From Azospirillum halopraeferens DSM 3675 (GTDB lineage: Bacteria > Pseudomonadota > Alphaproteobacteria > Azospirillales > Azospirillaceae), in assembly GCF_000429625.1 (NCBI RefSeq), contig NZ_KE386928.1, positions 163,913 to 227,912 on the forward strand: a DNA stretch of 64,000 bases, given 5' to 3'. Below are positions 30,080 through 38,441 of this stretch, piece by piece (position 1 is the first letter of the stretch; each line of letters starts with the position of its first letter). Below the pieces are notes generated by a model. That model had not been told where the DNA came from. It made no database searches and was given only the letters and a program-made list of their open reading frames with translations. The translations under genes and the position numbers were made by a program.

Positions 30080-32289
30080 CAGAAGACCCGCTCCCGCTGG
30101 GCCAGCTCAACCAGGATGTTGGCGGCGCGGATGGCGTCGTCCAGCGTGCGCACGTCACGCTCGCGCAGCATGTCCAGCATGCGCACGAACACCGCGGCGG
30201 TGACCAGGCTGTCGCCCAGCGCGGTGTGACGGTCCACCACCTCCACGCCCAGGCGCCTGGCGATGCCGTCCAGCGTGTGGTCGCCGTCGTTGCCTTGCAG
30301 CATGCGCGACAGCAGCATGGTGTCCAGCACCGGGTTGTCGAACTTCACGCCGGCCTGCCGCTCCTTCATCTTCAGGAACTTCAGGTCGAAGGCGGCGTTG
30401 TGGGCGACGATCACCGCGCCGGAGACGAAGGCGCGGAACTGCGGCAGCACCTTGTCGATGGTCGGCTGATCGACCACCATGTCATCGGTGACGCCGTGGA
30501 ACTGGATCGATTCCTGGGGGATGCGGCGCTTGGGATTGACCAGGGTGGAAAAGGTCTCGCCGGTCAGGATGCGGCCGTTGACGATGCGCACCGCGGCGAT
30601 CTGGATGATCTCGTCGCCGCCCGACGGCGACAGGCCGGTGGTTTCGGTGTCGAACACCACGTAATGCAGCTTGTCCAGCGGCGTGGCGCCGAGACCGCTG
30701 GTGGCCAGCGGCTGGTGCAGCAGGCCGAAGTCGAAGAACTCCGGCCGCGCCGCCGCCTGCGGCCGGCGGGGGTGGACCGACGGTGGGGATAGGGCCGGCG
30801 GCAGCGGCACGCGCAGGCGCGCGCAGCCCTCGCGGCCCGCCACCCCCTCGCTCCACATCTCGCTGCGGTGGTGCTGGAGCACGTCGGCGACGGTAAGCCC
30901 GCCCAGCGCGTCGGCCAGCCCATGCTCCAGCCAGCGGTCCACGGTGCCGCTGGGGACCAGAGGTCCCTGCCAGGTGATGTCCACATACACCCATTGGTCG
31001 GCGGCCTCTGCCGACAGGTCGAAGGCGGTGACGCCGGTCAGCGCGTGGATCTGGCCGATGAGATGGTCGAGCATCACCACGAGGCTGTAGCTGTCGCCAT
31101 GGATCCACTGGGGCAGCCCGGTCGGCGTGACCTGATAGCCGTCCTTCGGCCCGGCCCGGTGACGCACCAGGTTGACCAGGTTGGCAGTGTGGATGTCGCT
31201 CATCGGCCAGGTGCCGCTGGTCACGCTGCGGTATTCGGCGGTGATGCGCTCCAGCCGGCCCGACAGGGCGTTGGCGGACTCCAGAAGCACCTTCTCGAAG
31301 GCGGCGCGATCCTCGGCGCCCAGGTCGGGGGTGTCGATCAGGGTTTCCAGGGCGGCGCACAGGTTGGCGACGGGGGTGCGGAAGCTCTCGGTCGCCTCGC
31401 GCAGCAGCTTGTCGCGCTGGCCCAGTGCCGCCAGTTCGCGGGTGGCGTCCTCCAGGGTGAGGACGTAGCCGGTGATGACCGGAGGCCCGCCGGCCTCGCC
31501 GTCCTGCAGGATGACGCTCATGCGTCCGGTCAGCAGGATGCGGCCGTCGACGGTGCCGCCGATGAACTGGGCGGTGGTGCCGTGGGCGTGGGTGAGGTGA
31601 CGGCCCTCGCGTACCCGCAGGGTGAGCCGTTCCAGCGTGTGGTTAACCGGCTCGGGCAGCAGGAAGTGCAGGAGGTTGCGGCCGAGCCCGAGGTCGCCGG
31701 TGAGGTGCAGCAGATCCAGCACCGTCTTGTTGTACAGCAGGATCTGGTGCTTCAGGTTGCAGATCAGCACGCCTTCGTGCAGATCGCGCAGGATGGCCCC
31801 CAGGCGGGTCTTCTGCTCCTCCGCCTCCGCCGTCGATTCGGCCACGGCCCGGTCGATGTCGCGGCGGGCGGCCGTCAGCTTGTCACCCAGCTCGTTCAGC
31901 GCGATGGCGATGGGGGCGAGGTCGGCGTACCGCTCCACCGGGATGTGGGCACCCGTCCGCCCGTGAGCCAGCACCCGCGCCTCGCCGGCCAGCGCGTTGC
32001 CGGCGCGCAGCAGGTAGCGGTCGATCACCACCCACAGGAAGGCGAATCCGGCGATCAGCGCCAGCGTCATGGCCGCGGCGTAGGCGGCCAGCGGGTTGGG
32101 CTGGGCGTCGCGCATGGCGATGGCGCCCAGCACCGACAGCATCACCAGAAGCCCGGCGATGCCGCGCACGGCCAGCGGGACGAATCGCCGCGACGTCGGC
32201 AGCGGACGGCGGATCGGAGCGGCGTCGGCCGCGGGCCCCGCCGCGGGGACCGGTGCCGGAGCGGGTGCGGGAGGGGCCGGGGTGCTCAC
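30079..32289 (-). CDS. Membrane PAS/degenerate histidine kinase fused to DEDDh exonuclease
   Basis: A 736-residue fusion. Two membrane helices lie at about 40-60 and 70-90, a HAMP-like linker at 90-150 and a PAS domain at 160-290. Then comes a HisKA-like segment where the phospho-acceptor His is replaced by Glu301 (TESFRTPVANL), and an HATPase-like region at 370-495 with no N box or G boxes. The C-terminal DEDDh 3'-5' exonuclease domain is intact: Asp547 and Glu549 in FDTETTGL, Asp635 in HNAAFD, His688 and Asp693 in DRHTALGD. Such exonuclease domains resemble DNA polymerase III epsilon. It overlaps its neighbours by ATGA on both sides, so all four genes form one coupled operon. Confidence 0.85.
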   Translation of the reverse strand: MSTPAPPAPAPAPVPAAGPAADAAPIRRPLPTSRRFVPLAVRGIAGLLVMLSVLGAIAMRDAQPNPLAAYAAAMTLALIAGFAFLWVVIDRYLLRAGNALAGEARVLAHGRTGAHIPVERYADLAPIAIALNELGDKLTAARRDIDRAVAESTAEAEEQKTRLGAILRDLHEGVLICNLKHQILLYNKTVLDLLHLTGDLGLGRNLLHFLLPEPVNHTLERLTLRVREGRHLTHAHGTTAQFIGGTVDGRILLTGRMSVILQDGEAGGPPVITGYVLTLEDATRELAALGQRDKLLREATESFRTPVANLCAALETLIDTPDLGAEDRAAFEKVLLESANALSGRLERITAEYRSVTSGTWPMSDIHTANLVNLVRHRAGPKDGYQVTPTGLPQWIHGDSYSLVVMLDHLIGQIHALTGVTAFDLSAEAADQWVYVDITWQGPLVPSGTVDRWLEHGLADALGGLTVADVLQHHRSEMWSEGVAGREGCARLRVPLPPALSPPSVHPRRPQAAARPEFFDFGLLHQPLATSGLGATPLDKLHYVVFDTETTGLSPSGGDEIIQIAAVRIVNGRILTGETFSTLVNPKRRIPQESIQFHGVTDDMVVDQPTIDKVLPQFRAFVSGAVIVAHNAAFDLKFLKMKERQAGVKFDNPVLDTMLLSRMLQGNDGDHTLDGIARRLGVEVVDRHTALGDSLVTAAVFVRMLDMLRERDVRTLDDAIRAANILVELAQRERVF

Positions 32290-32669
32290 GGCTGCACCTT
32301 TTCGGGCGCCAGGTACTTGCGCACGGTGGCGACCAGGTCGCGGGTGGAGAAGGGCTTGGTGATGTAATCCGTGGCCCCCAGCGCCATGCCCTTCTGCCGC
32401 TCCACGTCGCGGCTTCGGGCGGTCAGCATGATGATCGGCAGATCCTTCCAGCGCGCGTCGGCGCGCAGCGACTGGCAGACGTCGAACCCGTCGCGCTTGG
32501 GCATCATGGCGTCGAGCAGGATCAGGTCGGGCGTCGTTTCGGCCACGGACTGCATGGCCTCCTCGCCGTTGCGGGCGACGCGTACGGCGTATCCGGCCTT
32601 CTGCAGCAGCACTTGCAGGGACAGGACGATGCTGGGTTCATCATCGGCGACCAGGATCGTCGGCGTCAT
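32286..32669 (-). CDS. Single-domain response regulator (CheY-like)
   Basis: A 127-residue receiver with no output domain. Acidic pocket ADDEPS near residue 8, phospho-acceptor Asp in LILLDAMMPKRDG, then LTARSRD, and the conserved Lys in DYITKPF. It probably relays signal by protein contact, the likely donor being the CrbS-like kinase in the same operon; the CrbR/CbrB-type regulators elsewhere carry an HTH or AAA+ domain, so its output is unclear. Its stop overlaps the start of the exonuclease-fusion gene (ATGA). The upstream 188 bp includes an AT-rich stretch (TTTGTTTGTTTATG) that may hold the operon promoter. Confidence 0.9.
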   Translation of the reverse strand: MTPTILVADDEPSIVLSLQVLLQKAGYAVRVARNGEEAMQSVAETTPDLILLDAMMPKRDGFDVCQSLRADARWKDLPIIMLTARSRDVERQKGMALGATDYITKPFSTRDLVATVRKYLAPEKVQP

Positions 32670-32857
32670 CGGGGGGTGTCCTCCGGTTCGTCGGCCAGAA
32701 CGGCCGATCTTTGTTTGTTTATGTATGCAGGCAACGCAGACCGCTCATGTTACCGTTGAGGATAACGGCAGATCAAGCCGCACCCCATCGGTTGCGGCGA
32801 CAATCACCGCGCCGAACCATGAAGACATCCGGCCGTGGCCGGTGCGGCTGCGTGGTG

Positions 32858-33859
32858 TCAGCGCGTGCCGACCACGATGGGGGTCAGGCCCAGGACCCCT
32901 TGCAGCTCCCCGGCCACTCGCGTCGCTTCGCCGCGCCCCTCGTAGCCGCCGACGCGCACGGCGGTCCAGGAGCGACCCTCCGGGTCCGTCCAGCCCATGG
33001 CGTAGGCGCGGTAGCCGCGCTCGGTCAGGCGGCGCACCAGCGCCGTGGCGTTGGCCGCATCCCGGAACGTGCCGACCTGCACGGTGTAGCGTCCCGCCGG
33101 CGCCCCGGCGGGCGGGCGGGTGGGTCCCCGGGCGGCCGTGGCGGGGGCCGGTGCGGCGGCAGGCGGTGCGGCGGGAGGCTGTGCGGCCGCCGCGGGACCG
33201 CCGGGCAGCGGTGCGGCCGGCGGCATCGGCTCCGCGTCGGGATCGGGCAGGTCGGCCGCATCGTCCTGCCCGGCGGCCTCCTCATCCGGCTCCACCACCG
33301 TCGACTCCGGTGCGGGTGCCGCTGCCCGTGCCGGTTCGGATGCCGGTTCCGGTGCGGCGGAGGGGAGCGGGGCGCGGGCGATCAGGGGTTGCGGGGCGGT
33401 CCCGTCGGCGGCGGAGGGTGACGGAGGCGGGGCCACCGGCTCCGTGATCGTTGCCGGGGCAGGGGCCGGAGCGGGCACCCGCTGAAGCAGCGACGGCGGC
33501 GCGGCCGGAGCGGCGTCGACGGCTGCCGTTTCAGCTTCGGAGCCGACCGGGCCGGGCGGGTCGCGCAGGGAATCGAGCATGACGACGGCGAAGCCGATGC
33601 CGGCCGCGGCGATCAGCGCCGCCGCAATCTTGCCGTAGGGGATGGCCCGGCGCGGCTCCTCCTCCTCCTCGTCCCCGTACTCCTCATCGTCGTCGGGGTC
33701 GTCCCGGTCGGCGGCGAGCCGGTCGTCCCGGATGTCGTCGGAGATGGCGCGCAGAAGCGTCGCGATGTCGTCGCCACCGCTGCCTGCGGCCACGCCGGCG
33801 GGACCGGACGGTTCGGTGACGGACGGAGCGATGGCGGACGTCGTCTTGTCCTTGGTCAC
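32858..33859 (-). CDS. SPOR-domain membrane protein
   Basis: A 333-residue inner-membrane protein. The cytoplasmic N-terminus has an acidic run (DDPDDDEEYGDEEEEE), and one helix lies at about residues 75-93 (IAAALIAAAGIGFAVVML). A long Pro/Ala-rich periplasmic linker (105-255) ends in a SPOR domain at about 257-333 (GRYTVQVGTFRDAANATALV ... SWTAVRVGGYEG). SPOR domains bind denuded peptidoglycan glycan strands at division sites. The ATG at 33859 has a long upstream untranslated gap to secF. A role in cell division or envelope remodelling is inferred from the domain. Confidence 0.85.
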   Translation of the reverse strand: MTKDKTTSAIAPSVTEPSGPAGVAAGSGGDDIATLLRAISDDIRDDRLAADRDDPDDDEEYGDEEEEEPRRAIPYGKIAAALIAAAGIGFAVVMLDSLRDPPGPVGSEAETAAVDAAPAAPPSLLQRVPAPAPAPATITEPVAPPPSPSAADGTAPQPLIARAPLPSAAPEPASEPARAAAPAPESTVVEPDEEAAGQDDAADLPDPDAEPMPPAAPLPGGPAAAAQPPAAPPAAAPAPATAARGPTRPPAGAPAGRYTVQVGTFRDAANATALVRRLTERGYRAYAMGWTDPEGRSWTAVRVGGYEGRGEATRVAGELQGVLGLTPIVVGTR

Positions 33860-33989
33860 GGCTGGGGGTGCACCCGATCTGTCCCGGACGGCCGCCGGGA
33901 TACTCCGGACGGACAGGACCGCTTTTACCCCATTTCGTCAGGGGGTGAAACGCCGATGCGCCGGATGCGCGTGCAAAGGCGGGGTGGCA

Positions 33990-34925
33990 TTACCCCCTTG
34001 GGGCGGCTTCCTCCGCGGTGTCCGTGCCGGCGGCGCGGCCGCGGATCGCCGGCATGTGCAGCAGCAGGGCCGCACCCACGTACACCGACGAGAAGGTGCC
34101 CAGCAGGATGCCGAAGGCCAGCGCCAGCGTGAAGTCGAACAGCGCGCTGCCGCCGAACAGAAGCAGCGGCAGGATCGCCAGCAGCGTCGAACCGGAGGTG
34201 AGCACGGTGCGCGACAGGGTCTGGTTGACCGCTTCGTTGATCACCGACTTGAGGTCGAGCTGCTTGTAGCGGCGCATCATCTCGCGGATGCGGTCAAAGA
34301 CCACCACCGTGTCGTTGATGGAATATCCCGCCAGGGTCAGCAGGGCGGCCACGGAGGTCAGGTTGAACTCCAGCCCGAACAGGGTGTAGAGGCCCAGCGT
34401 CACCACCACGTCGTGGGCGGTGGTGATCAGCGCCGCCACGCCGAACTGCCATTCGAATCGGAAGGCGACGTAGGCGGTGATGGCCAGCACCGCCAGCACC
34501 GTTGCGATGATGCCGTCGCGGAGCAGTTCGGCGCCGACCGTCGGCCCCACCAGTTCGACCCGGCGGTACTCCCACCCGCCGCCGAGAATCCCGCGCACCG
34601 TCTGGATGGCGGCTTGGTTGGCGGCGTCGCCCTCCTGCTGCTGGACGCGGATCAGGATGTCGCGCGGGCCGCCGAACTCCTGCAACGCCACCGCCCCGAG
34701 ATTGGCGGTGTTGAGCTGCTGGCGCATGGCGGCGATGTCGATGTCGTGGTCGGACTTGGCCTCGATCAGGATGCCGCCGGCGAAGTCGATGCCCAGGTTC
34801 AGGCCCTGCACCGCCAGCGATCCCAGGGTCACCAGCAGCAGCAGGATGGAGACCGCGTAGGCGATCTTCCGCTTGCCGATGAAGTCGATGTTGGGACGGT
34901 CGGGGACGAGGCGCAGCAGACGCAT
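33990..34925 (-). CDS. secF: Protein translocase subunit SecF
   Basis: A 311-residue SecF. The N-terminal segment (LLRLVPDRPNIDFIGKRK) leads into the first membrane helix, NLGIDFAGGILIEAK is the family signature and SINDTVVVFDRIREMMR lies in the fourth helix region. About six membrane helices surround a periplasmic domain at about 50-140. SecF works with SecD to pull translocated proteins across the membrane. The ATG at 34925 is the family start; 48 upstream codons are non-coding. SecD and YajC, the usual upstream partners, are absent: the next gene upstream is a divergent transporter, 272 bp away. Confidence 0.93.
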   Translation of the reverse strand: MRLLRLVPDRPNIDFIGKRKIAYAVSILLLLVTLGSLAVQGLNLGIDFAGGILIEAKSDHDIDIAAMRQQLNTANLGAVALQEFGGPRDILIRVQQQEGDAANQAAIQTVRGILGGGWEYRRVELVGPTVGAELLRDGIIATVLAVLAITAYVAFRFEWQFGVAALITTAHDVVVTLGLYTLFGLEFNLTSVAALLTLAGYSINDTVVVFDRIREMMRRYKQLDLKSVINEAVNQTLSRTVLTSGSTLLAILPLLLFGGSALFDFTLALAFGILLGTFSSVYVGAALLLHMPAIRGRAAGTDTAEEAAPRG

Positions 34926-35197
34926 CGGAACATCCTGGTCGTGGAATCGGGCGGGGCCCGTGAGGCCGGACGGGCAGGGCTTACCGGCTTTTGCGCCCCG
35001 GGGCAAGGGCGCAACGGCGCCCCGGCGGGCCGGAAAAGCCGGAAGGGGAAAATTATCCCGTTCGCACATGCCGATATGGGGATTTGCGGAATTCCACGCC
35101 GGCGCGTGCCGGAACCCCAGCCGGCGCTTGTCGCGGCCGAGCCGCCGCTCCCATAATGCGCGTCCGTTGCGTCAGCGGATCGGAGTCCGGAAGCGGC

Positions 35198-36970
35198 ATG
35201 ACCTTTGATCAGATCTTCGTGCTCGTGCTGCTGGCGGCGGTGCTGGTCGCCTTCATCCGGGAATGGGTCCCCCCCGACATCGTGGCCCTGTCGACGACGG
35301 CTGCGCTGCTGGCGGCCGGCGTGCTCAGCACGCGCGAGACGCTGGAGGTCTTCTCCAATCCCGGCGTGGTGACGGTCGGGGCCATGTTCGTGCTGTCGGC
35401 GGCGCTGGAGCGCACCGGCTGCATCGAGGCGCTGGGCGACGCGGCCACCCGCTGGGTGGGGCGAACGCGCGCGCTGGCCCTGCTGGGGATCGTCGGGCTG
35501 GCGGTGGTGGTGTCGGCCTTCATCAACAACACGCCCGTGGTGGTCATCCTTACCCCCGTGGTGATCCGCCTGTGCCAGCACCTCCGCATCGCCCCGTCGA
35601 AGATGCTGATCCCGCTGTCCTACGCGGCCATCTTCGGCGGCACCTGCTCGCTGATCGGCACCTCCACCAACCTGCTGGTCGACGGCGTGGCGCAGCGCCT
35701 GGGTCAGCCGGCCTTCGGTCTGTTCGAGATCGCGCCCCTGGGCATCGTGCTGGCGATCCTGGGGACCGCCTACCTGCTGCTGTTCAGCGACCGCCTGCTG
35801 CCCAACCGGGAAACGGTGACGTCGCTGCTGGACGAGCTGCCGCCGCGCCAGTTCCTGACGGAGATGATCGTCCTGCCCGACGCCGCGGTGATCGGCAAGT
35901 CCCTGGAGGAGGCGCGGCTGACCAAGCTGGAGGCGGGGCGCGTCATCGACGTGGTGCGCGGCGACGAGAGCCTGCGCCGGCAGCTTCCCTCCGTGCGGTT
36001 GCAGGCCGGCGACCGGCTGGTGATCAAGACCGGGGTGGAGGGGGTGATCGGCCTGCGCGAGCGGGCCGGCATCGGGTTCGAGCCGGACGACCGCTTCCAG
36101 GAGGTGGCGACCCGCCGCACCGTGCTGGTGGAGGGCATCGTCGGCCCGCGCTCCGGCTTCGTGAACCACCGCCTGTCGGAGTTCAACCTGCGCCGGCGCT
36201 ACGGCGTCTACATCATCGCCGTGCACCGGCAGGGCGAGAACCTGCGCGGCAAGTTCGAGGACGTGCGGCTGGAGGTGGGCGACACGGTGCTGCTGGAAGG
36301 GCCGGCCGAGGGCATCCGCCGTCTGGTCGATTCGGGGGACCTCATCAACCTGACCCAGCCGGAGCACCACCCGCTGCGCACCGACAAGGCGTGGATCGCC
36401 GTGCTGGCCGTGCTGGCGGTGGTGGTGCTGTCGTTCTTCGAGGTGATGCCCATCGCCGGGCTGGCGCTGATCGCCTCGGTGGCGGTGGTGCTGGCGGGCT
36501 GCGTGCCCCACTCCGAACTCTACAAGTCGATCGAGTGGCGCATCCTCTTCCTGATCTTCGGCATGCTGCCGCTGGGCATGGCGCTGGAAAAGACGGGGGT
36601 GGTCGAACTGTTCGCCGTGGCGGTGGTGGCGCAGATCGGCCACCTCGGGCCGTGGATGGTGCTGGCGCTGCTCTACCTGCTGGCCACCATCCTGACGGAG
36701 GTGGCCAGCAACAACGCCGTCGGCGTGCTGCTGACCCCCATCGCCATCGGCATCGCCCAGCAGCTCGGCGTCGATCCGCGGCCGTTCCTGGTGGCCGTGA
36801 TGTTCGCCGCCTCCGCCTGCTTCTCCACGCCCATCGGCTACCAGACGCACCTGTTCGTCTATGGCGCCGGCGGCTACAAGTACCTGGACTTCGTGCGCAT
36901 CGGCCTGCCCCTCAACGTCCTGTTCTGGATCATCGCCAGCCTGCTGATCCCGGTGATCTGGCCATTCTGA
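35198..36970 (+). CDS. SLC13-type (citrate/sulfate-like) transporter with TrkA_C domains
   Basis: A 590-residue inner-membrane transporter. Two sets of membrane helices (about residues 1-205 and 400-590) flank two TrkA_C (RCK_C) regulatory domains at about 210-380 (GKSLEEARLTKLEAGRVID, then VGDTVLLEGPAEGIRRL). The helices carry the paired motifs SAFINNTPVVVIL with SLIGTSTNLLVDG, and LTEVASNNAVGVLL with FSTPIGYQTHL, typical of SLC13/ArsB-fold ion transporters. Substrates in this group include sulfate, dicarboxylates and other anions; none can be chosen here. It is divergent from secF and ends ten bp before the convergent MoaD-like gene. Confidence 0.85.
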   Translation: MTFDQIFVLVLLAAVLVAFIREWVPPDIVALSTTAALLAAGVLSTRETLEVFSNPGVVTVGAMFVLSAALERTGCIEALGDAATRWVGRTRALALLGIVGLAVVVSAFINNTPVVVILTPVVIRLCQHLRIAPSKMLIPLSYAAIFGGTCSLIGTSTNLLVDGVAQRLGQPAFGLFEIAPLGIVLAILGTAYLLLFSDRLLPNRETVTSLLDELPPRQFLTEMIVLPDAAVIGKSLEEARLTKLEAGRVIDVVRGDESLRRQLPSVRLQAGDRLVIKTGVEGVIGLRERAGIGFEPDDRFQEVATRRTVLVEGIVGPRSGFVNHRLSEFNLRRRYGVYIIAVHRQGENLRGKFEDVRLEVGDTVLLEGPAEGIRRLVDSGDLINLTQPEHHPLRTDKAWIAVLAVLAVVVLSFFEVMPIAGLALIASVAVVLAGCVPHSELYKSIEWRILFLIFGMLPLGMALEKTGVVELFAVAVVAQIGHLGPWMVLALLYLLATILTEVASNNAVGVLLTPIAIGIAQQLGVDPRPFLVAVMFAASACFSTPIGYQTHLFVYGAGGYKYLDFVRIGLPLNVLFWIIASLLIPVIWPF

Positions 36971-36980
36971 ACCCCGGCGT

Positions 36981-37262
36981 TCAGCCGCCGCTGACCGCGG
37001 TCATGACGTAGACCGCGGTTCCGGGGGCGAGACGCGTATCGAGGCGCGCGCGCGCGCCGTCCACGAAGACGTTGATGTGGCGGCGGATGGCCGGGGTGGT
37101 GTCGCACAGCCGGTCGCGCATGCCCGGCCAGCGCGCGTCGAGGGCGTCCATCATCTCCGCCACCGTGGCGGCGGGCACCTCCAGTTGCCGGGGGGAGCCG
37201 GGGAACAGGGCCACCAGCGGTGCCGGAAGGTGGACGGACACCGGACGGGAAGGGCTCGTCAT
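36981..37262 (-). CDS. MoaD/ThiS-like ubiquitin-fold protein
   Basis: A 93-residue beta-grasp protein that ends in a C-terminal Gly-Gly (TAVSGG), the tail adenylated by E1-like enzymes in MoaD, ThiS and related sulfur carriers. The inner motif INVFVDGARARLDTRLAPG is the usual MoaD beta-strand and loop. The gene starts four bp after the stop of the BNR-repeat gene, so the two are co-transcribed. No moaE, thiG or E1-like gene is nearby; it may use a general E1 or have another partner. Family assignment is good, function uncertain. Confidence 0.8.
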   Translation of the reverse strand: MTSPSRPVSVHLPAPLVALFPGSPRQLEVPAATVAEMMDALDARWPGMRDRLCDTTPAIRRHINVFVDGARARLDTRLAPGTAVYVMTAVSGG

Positions 37263-37266
37263 GGCC

Positions 37267-38349
37267 TCAGTCCCCGATGACCAGCGTCTCCACCGACAGG
37301 ATCGGCGGCAGGTGCCGGGCGATGCCGGTCCAGTGGTCCCCCTCGTCGGCGCTGGCGTAGAGGGAACCCGTTCCGGTGCCGAAATAGACCCCGGCAGAGG
37401 CCAGCCCGTCCGTTGCCATGGCTTGGCGCAGCACGCCGAAATAGGCGTTCTCCTGCGGCAGTCCGTCGCGCAGGGGCGTCCAGCTTTCCCCCGCGTCGCG
37501 GGTGCGCCACACCGCCGCGCGGCCGTCGGGCACGAAGCGCCCGGCCGAATCGCCGTTCAGCGGCACCAGATAGAGCGTCGCGGGATCACGGGGGTGGACG
37601 GCCGCCGGGAAGCCGAAGGACGAGGGCAGGCCGGCCTCGATGCTGGTCCAATGCCGGCCGCCGTCGTCGCTGCGGTACATGCCGCAATGGTTCTGCTGGT
37701 ACAGCCGGTCGGGCAGCCCGGCCGCCATGGCCAGGCTGTGCACGCACTGGCCGTGCTCCGGATAACGCTGCCCTTCGGGCAGGAAGTCGCAACGGGTGCC
37801 CCGGTTGCGCGGCTCCCAGGTCTCTCCGCCGTCGGCGGTGTGGAAGACGCCGCCGGTGGAAATGCCCACCCACATCCGCCGCGGATCGTCGGGATGAAGG
37901 AGGACGTGGTGGAGGATCAGTCCGCCGCCGCCCGGCTGCCAGTCCGCCCGCGACGGGTGGTCGCGCAGGCCGGAGAGGTGCGTCCAGGTCCGCCCGCCGT
38001 CATCGCTGCGGAACAGCCCGGCGGGCTCGACGCCGGCGTAGAGCGCGCCGTGGCCGACCGCCAGGCTCCACACCGCCTTGACCGGCACCTCGCCCTCCGG
38101 GTACGCCAGACCGGCGCCGGAGTGGGTCCAGGTGGCGCCGCGGTCGTCCGATCGCCAGACCGCGGGGCCGAACCATTCGTTGCCGCCGCCGGCGTACAGG
38201 ACGCCGGTCGCCGGGTCGGCCACCACGTGGTTGATGGGCCACGTTTCGCAGAACGGGCCGCGTTGCGTCCACGACCTCCGTTCGGCGTCGCTTTCCAGGA
38301 TGAAGGCGCCCTTGCGGGTGCCGACGAGGACCAGGACCCGTGCCGCCAT
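37267..38349 (-). CDS. BNR/Asp-box repeat protein (sialidase-like beta-propeller)
   Basis: A 360-residue predicted beta-propeller without signal peptide. At least six Asp-box repeats (S/T-x-D-x-G-x-x-W) are visible: SDDRGATW, SDDGGRTW, TADGGETW, SDDGGRHW, TRDAGESW and SADEGDHW. These mark sialidase-like and VPS10-like propellers, but the arginine triad and Glu of true sialidases are not evident, so it may be a binding or structural protein. The ATG at 38349 is the family-style start (AARVLVLVGTRKGAFI). It is the first gene of a two-gene operon with the MoaD-like gene and is divergent from marR across a palindrome. Confidence 0.75.
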   Translation of the reverse strand: MAARVLVLVGTRKGAFILESDAERRSWTQRGPFCETWPINHVVADPATGVLYAGGGNEWFGPAVWRSDDRGATWTHSGAGLAYPEGEVPVKAVWSLAVGHGALYAGVEPAGLFRSDDGGRTWTHLSGLRDHPSRADWQPGGGGLILHHVLLHPDDPRRMWVGISTGGVFHTADGGETWEPRNRGTRCDFLPEGQRYPEHGQCVHSLAMAAGLPDRLYQQNHCGMYRSDDGGRHWTSIEAGLPSSFGFPAAVHPRDPATLYLVPLNGDSAGRFVPDGRAAVWRTRDAGESWTPLRDGLPQENAYFGVLRQAMATDGLASAGVYFGTGTGSLYASADEGDHWTGIARHLPPILSVETLVIGD

Positions 38350-38416
38350 GCCGCTTCTCCCCTGCTGCTGCGTCACCCCGCCGCAGGTTTCACCCGATGG
38401 GGGGACTGGACAAAAT

Positions 38417-38432
38417 ATGTTGATATCAACAT
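38417..38432. promoter_or_regulatory. 16-bp perfect palindrome, likely MarR operator
   Basis: ATGTTGATATCAACAT, a perfect 16-bp palindrome centred between the divergent BNR-repeat gene (start 38349) and the marR gene (start 38442). It ends nine bases before the marR ATG. Position and form fit a MarR-dimer operator controlling both directions. It is strikingly AT-rich relative to the surrounding DNA. Confidence 0.75.
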
Positions 38433-38441
38433 TATAAGACC

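Noticed and set aside
27014..30229. A 1071-codon plus-strand open frame opposite the symporter-kinase
   Set aside because: Antisense shadow with Gln/His-rich sequence and no start signal or domain.
33924..33952. Imperfect hairpin between the SPOR gene and secF
   Set aside because: Mismatch in the stem and no T run; not strong enough to call a terminator.
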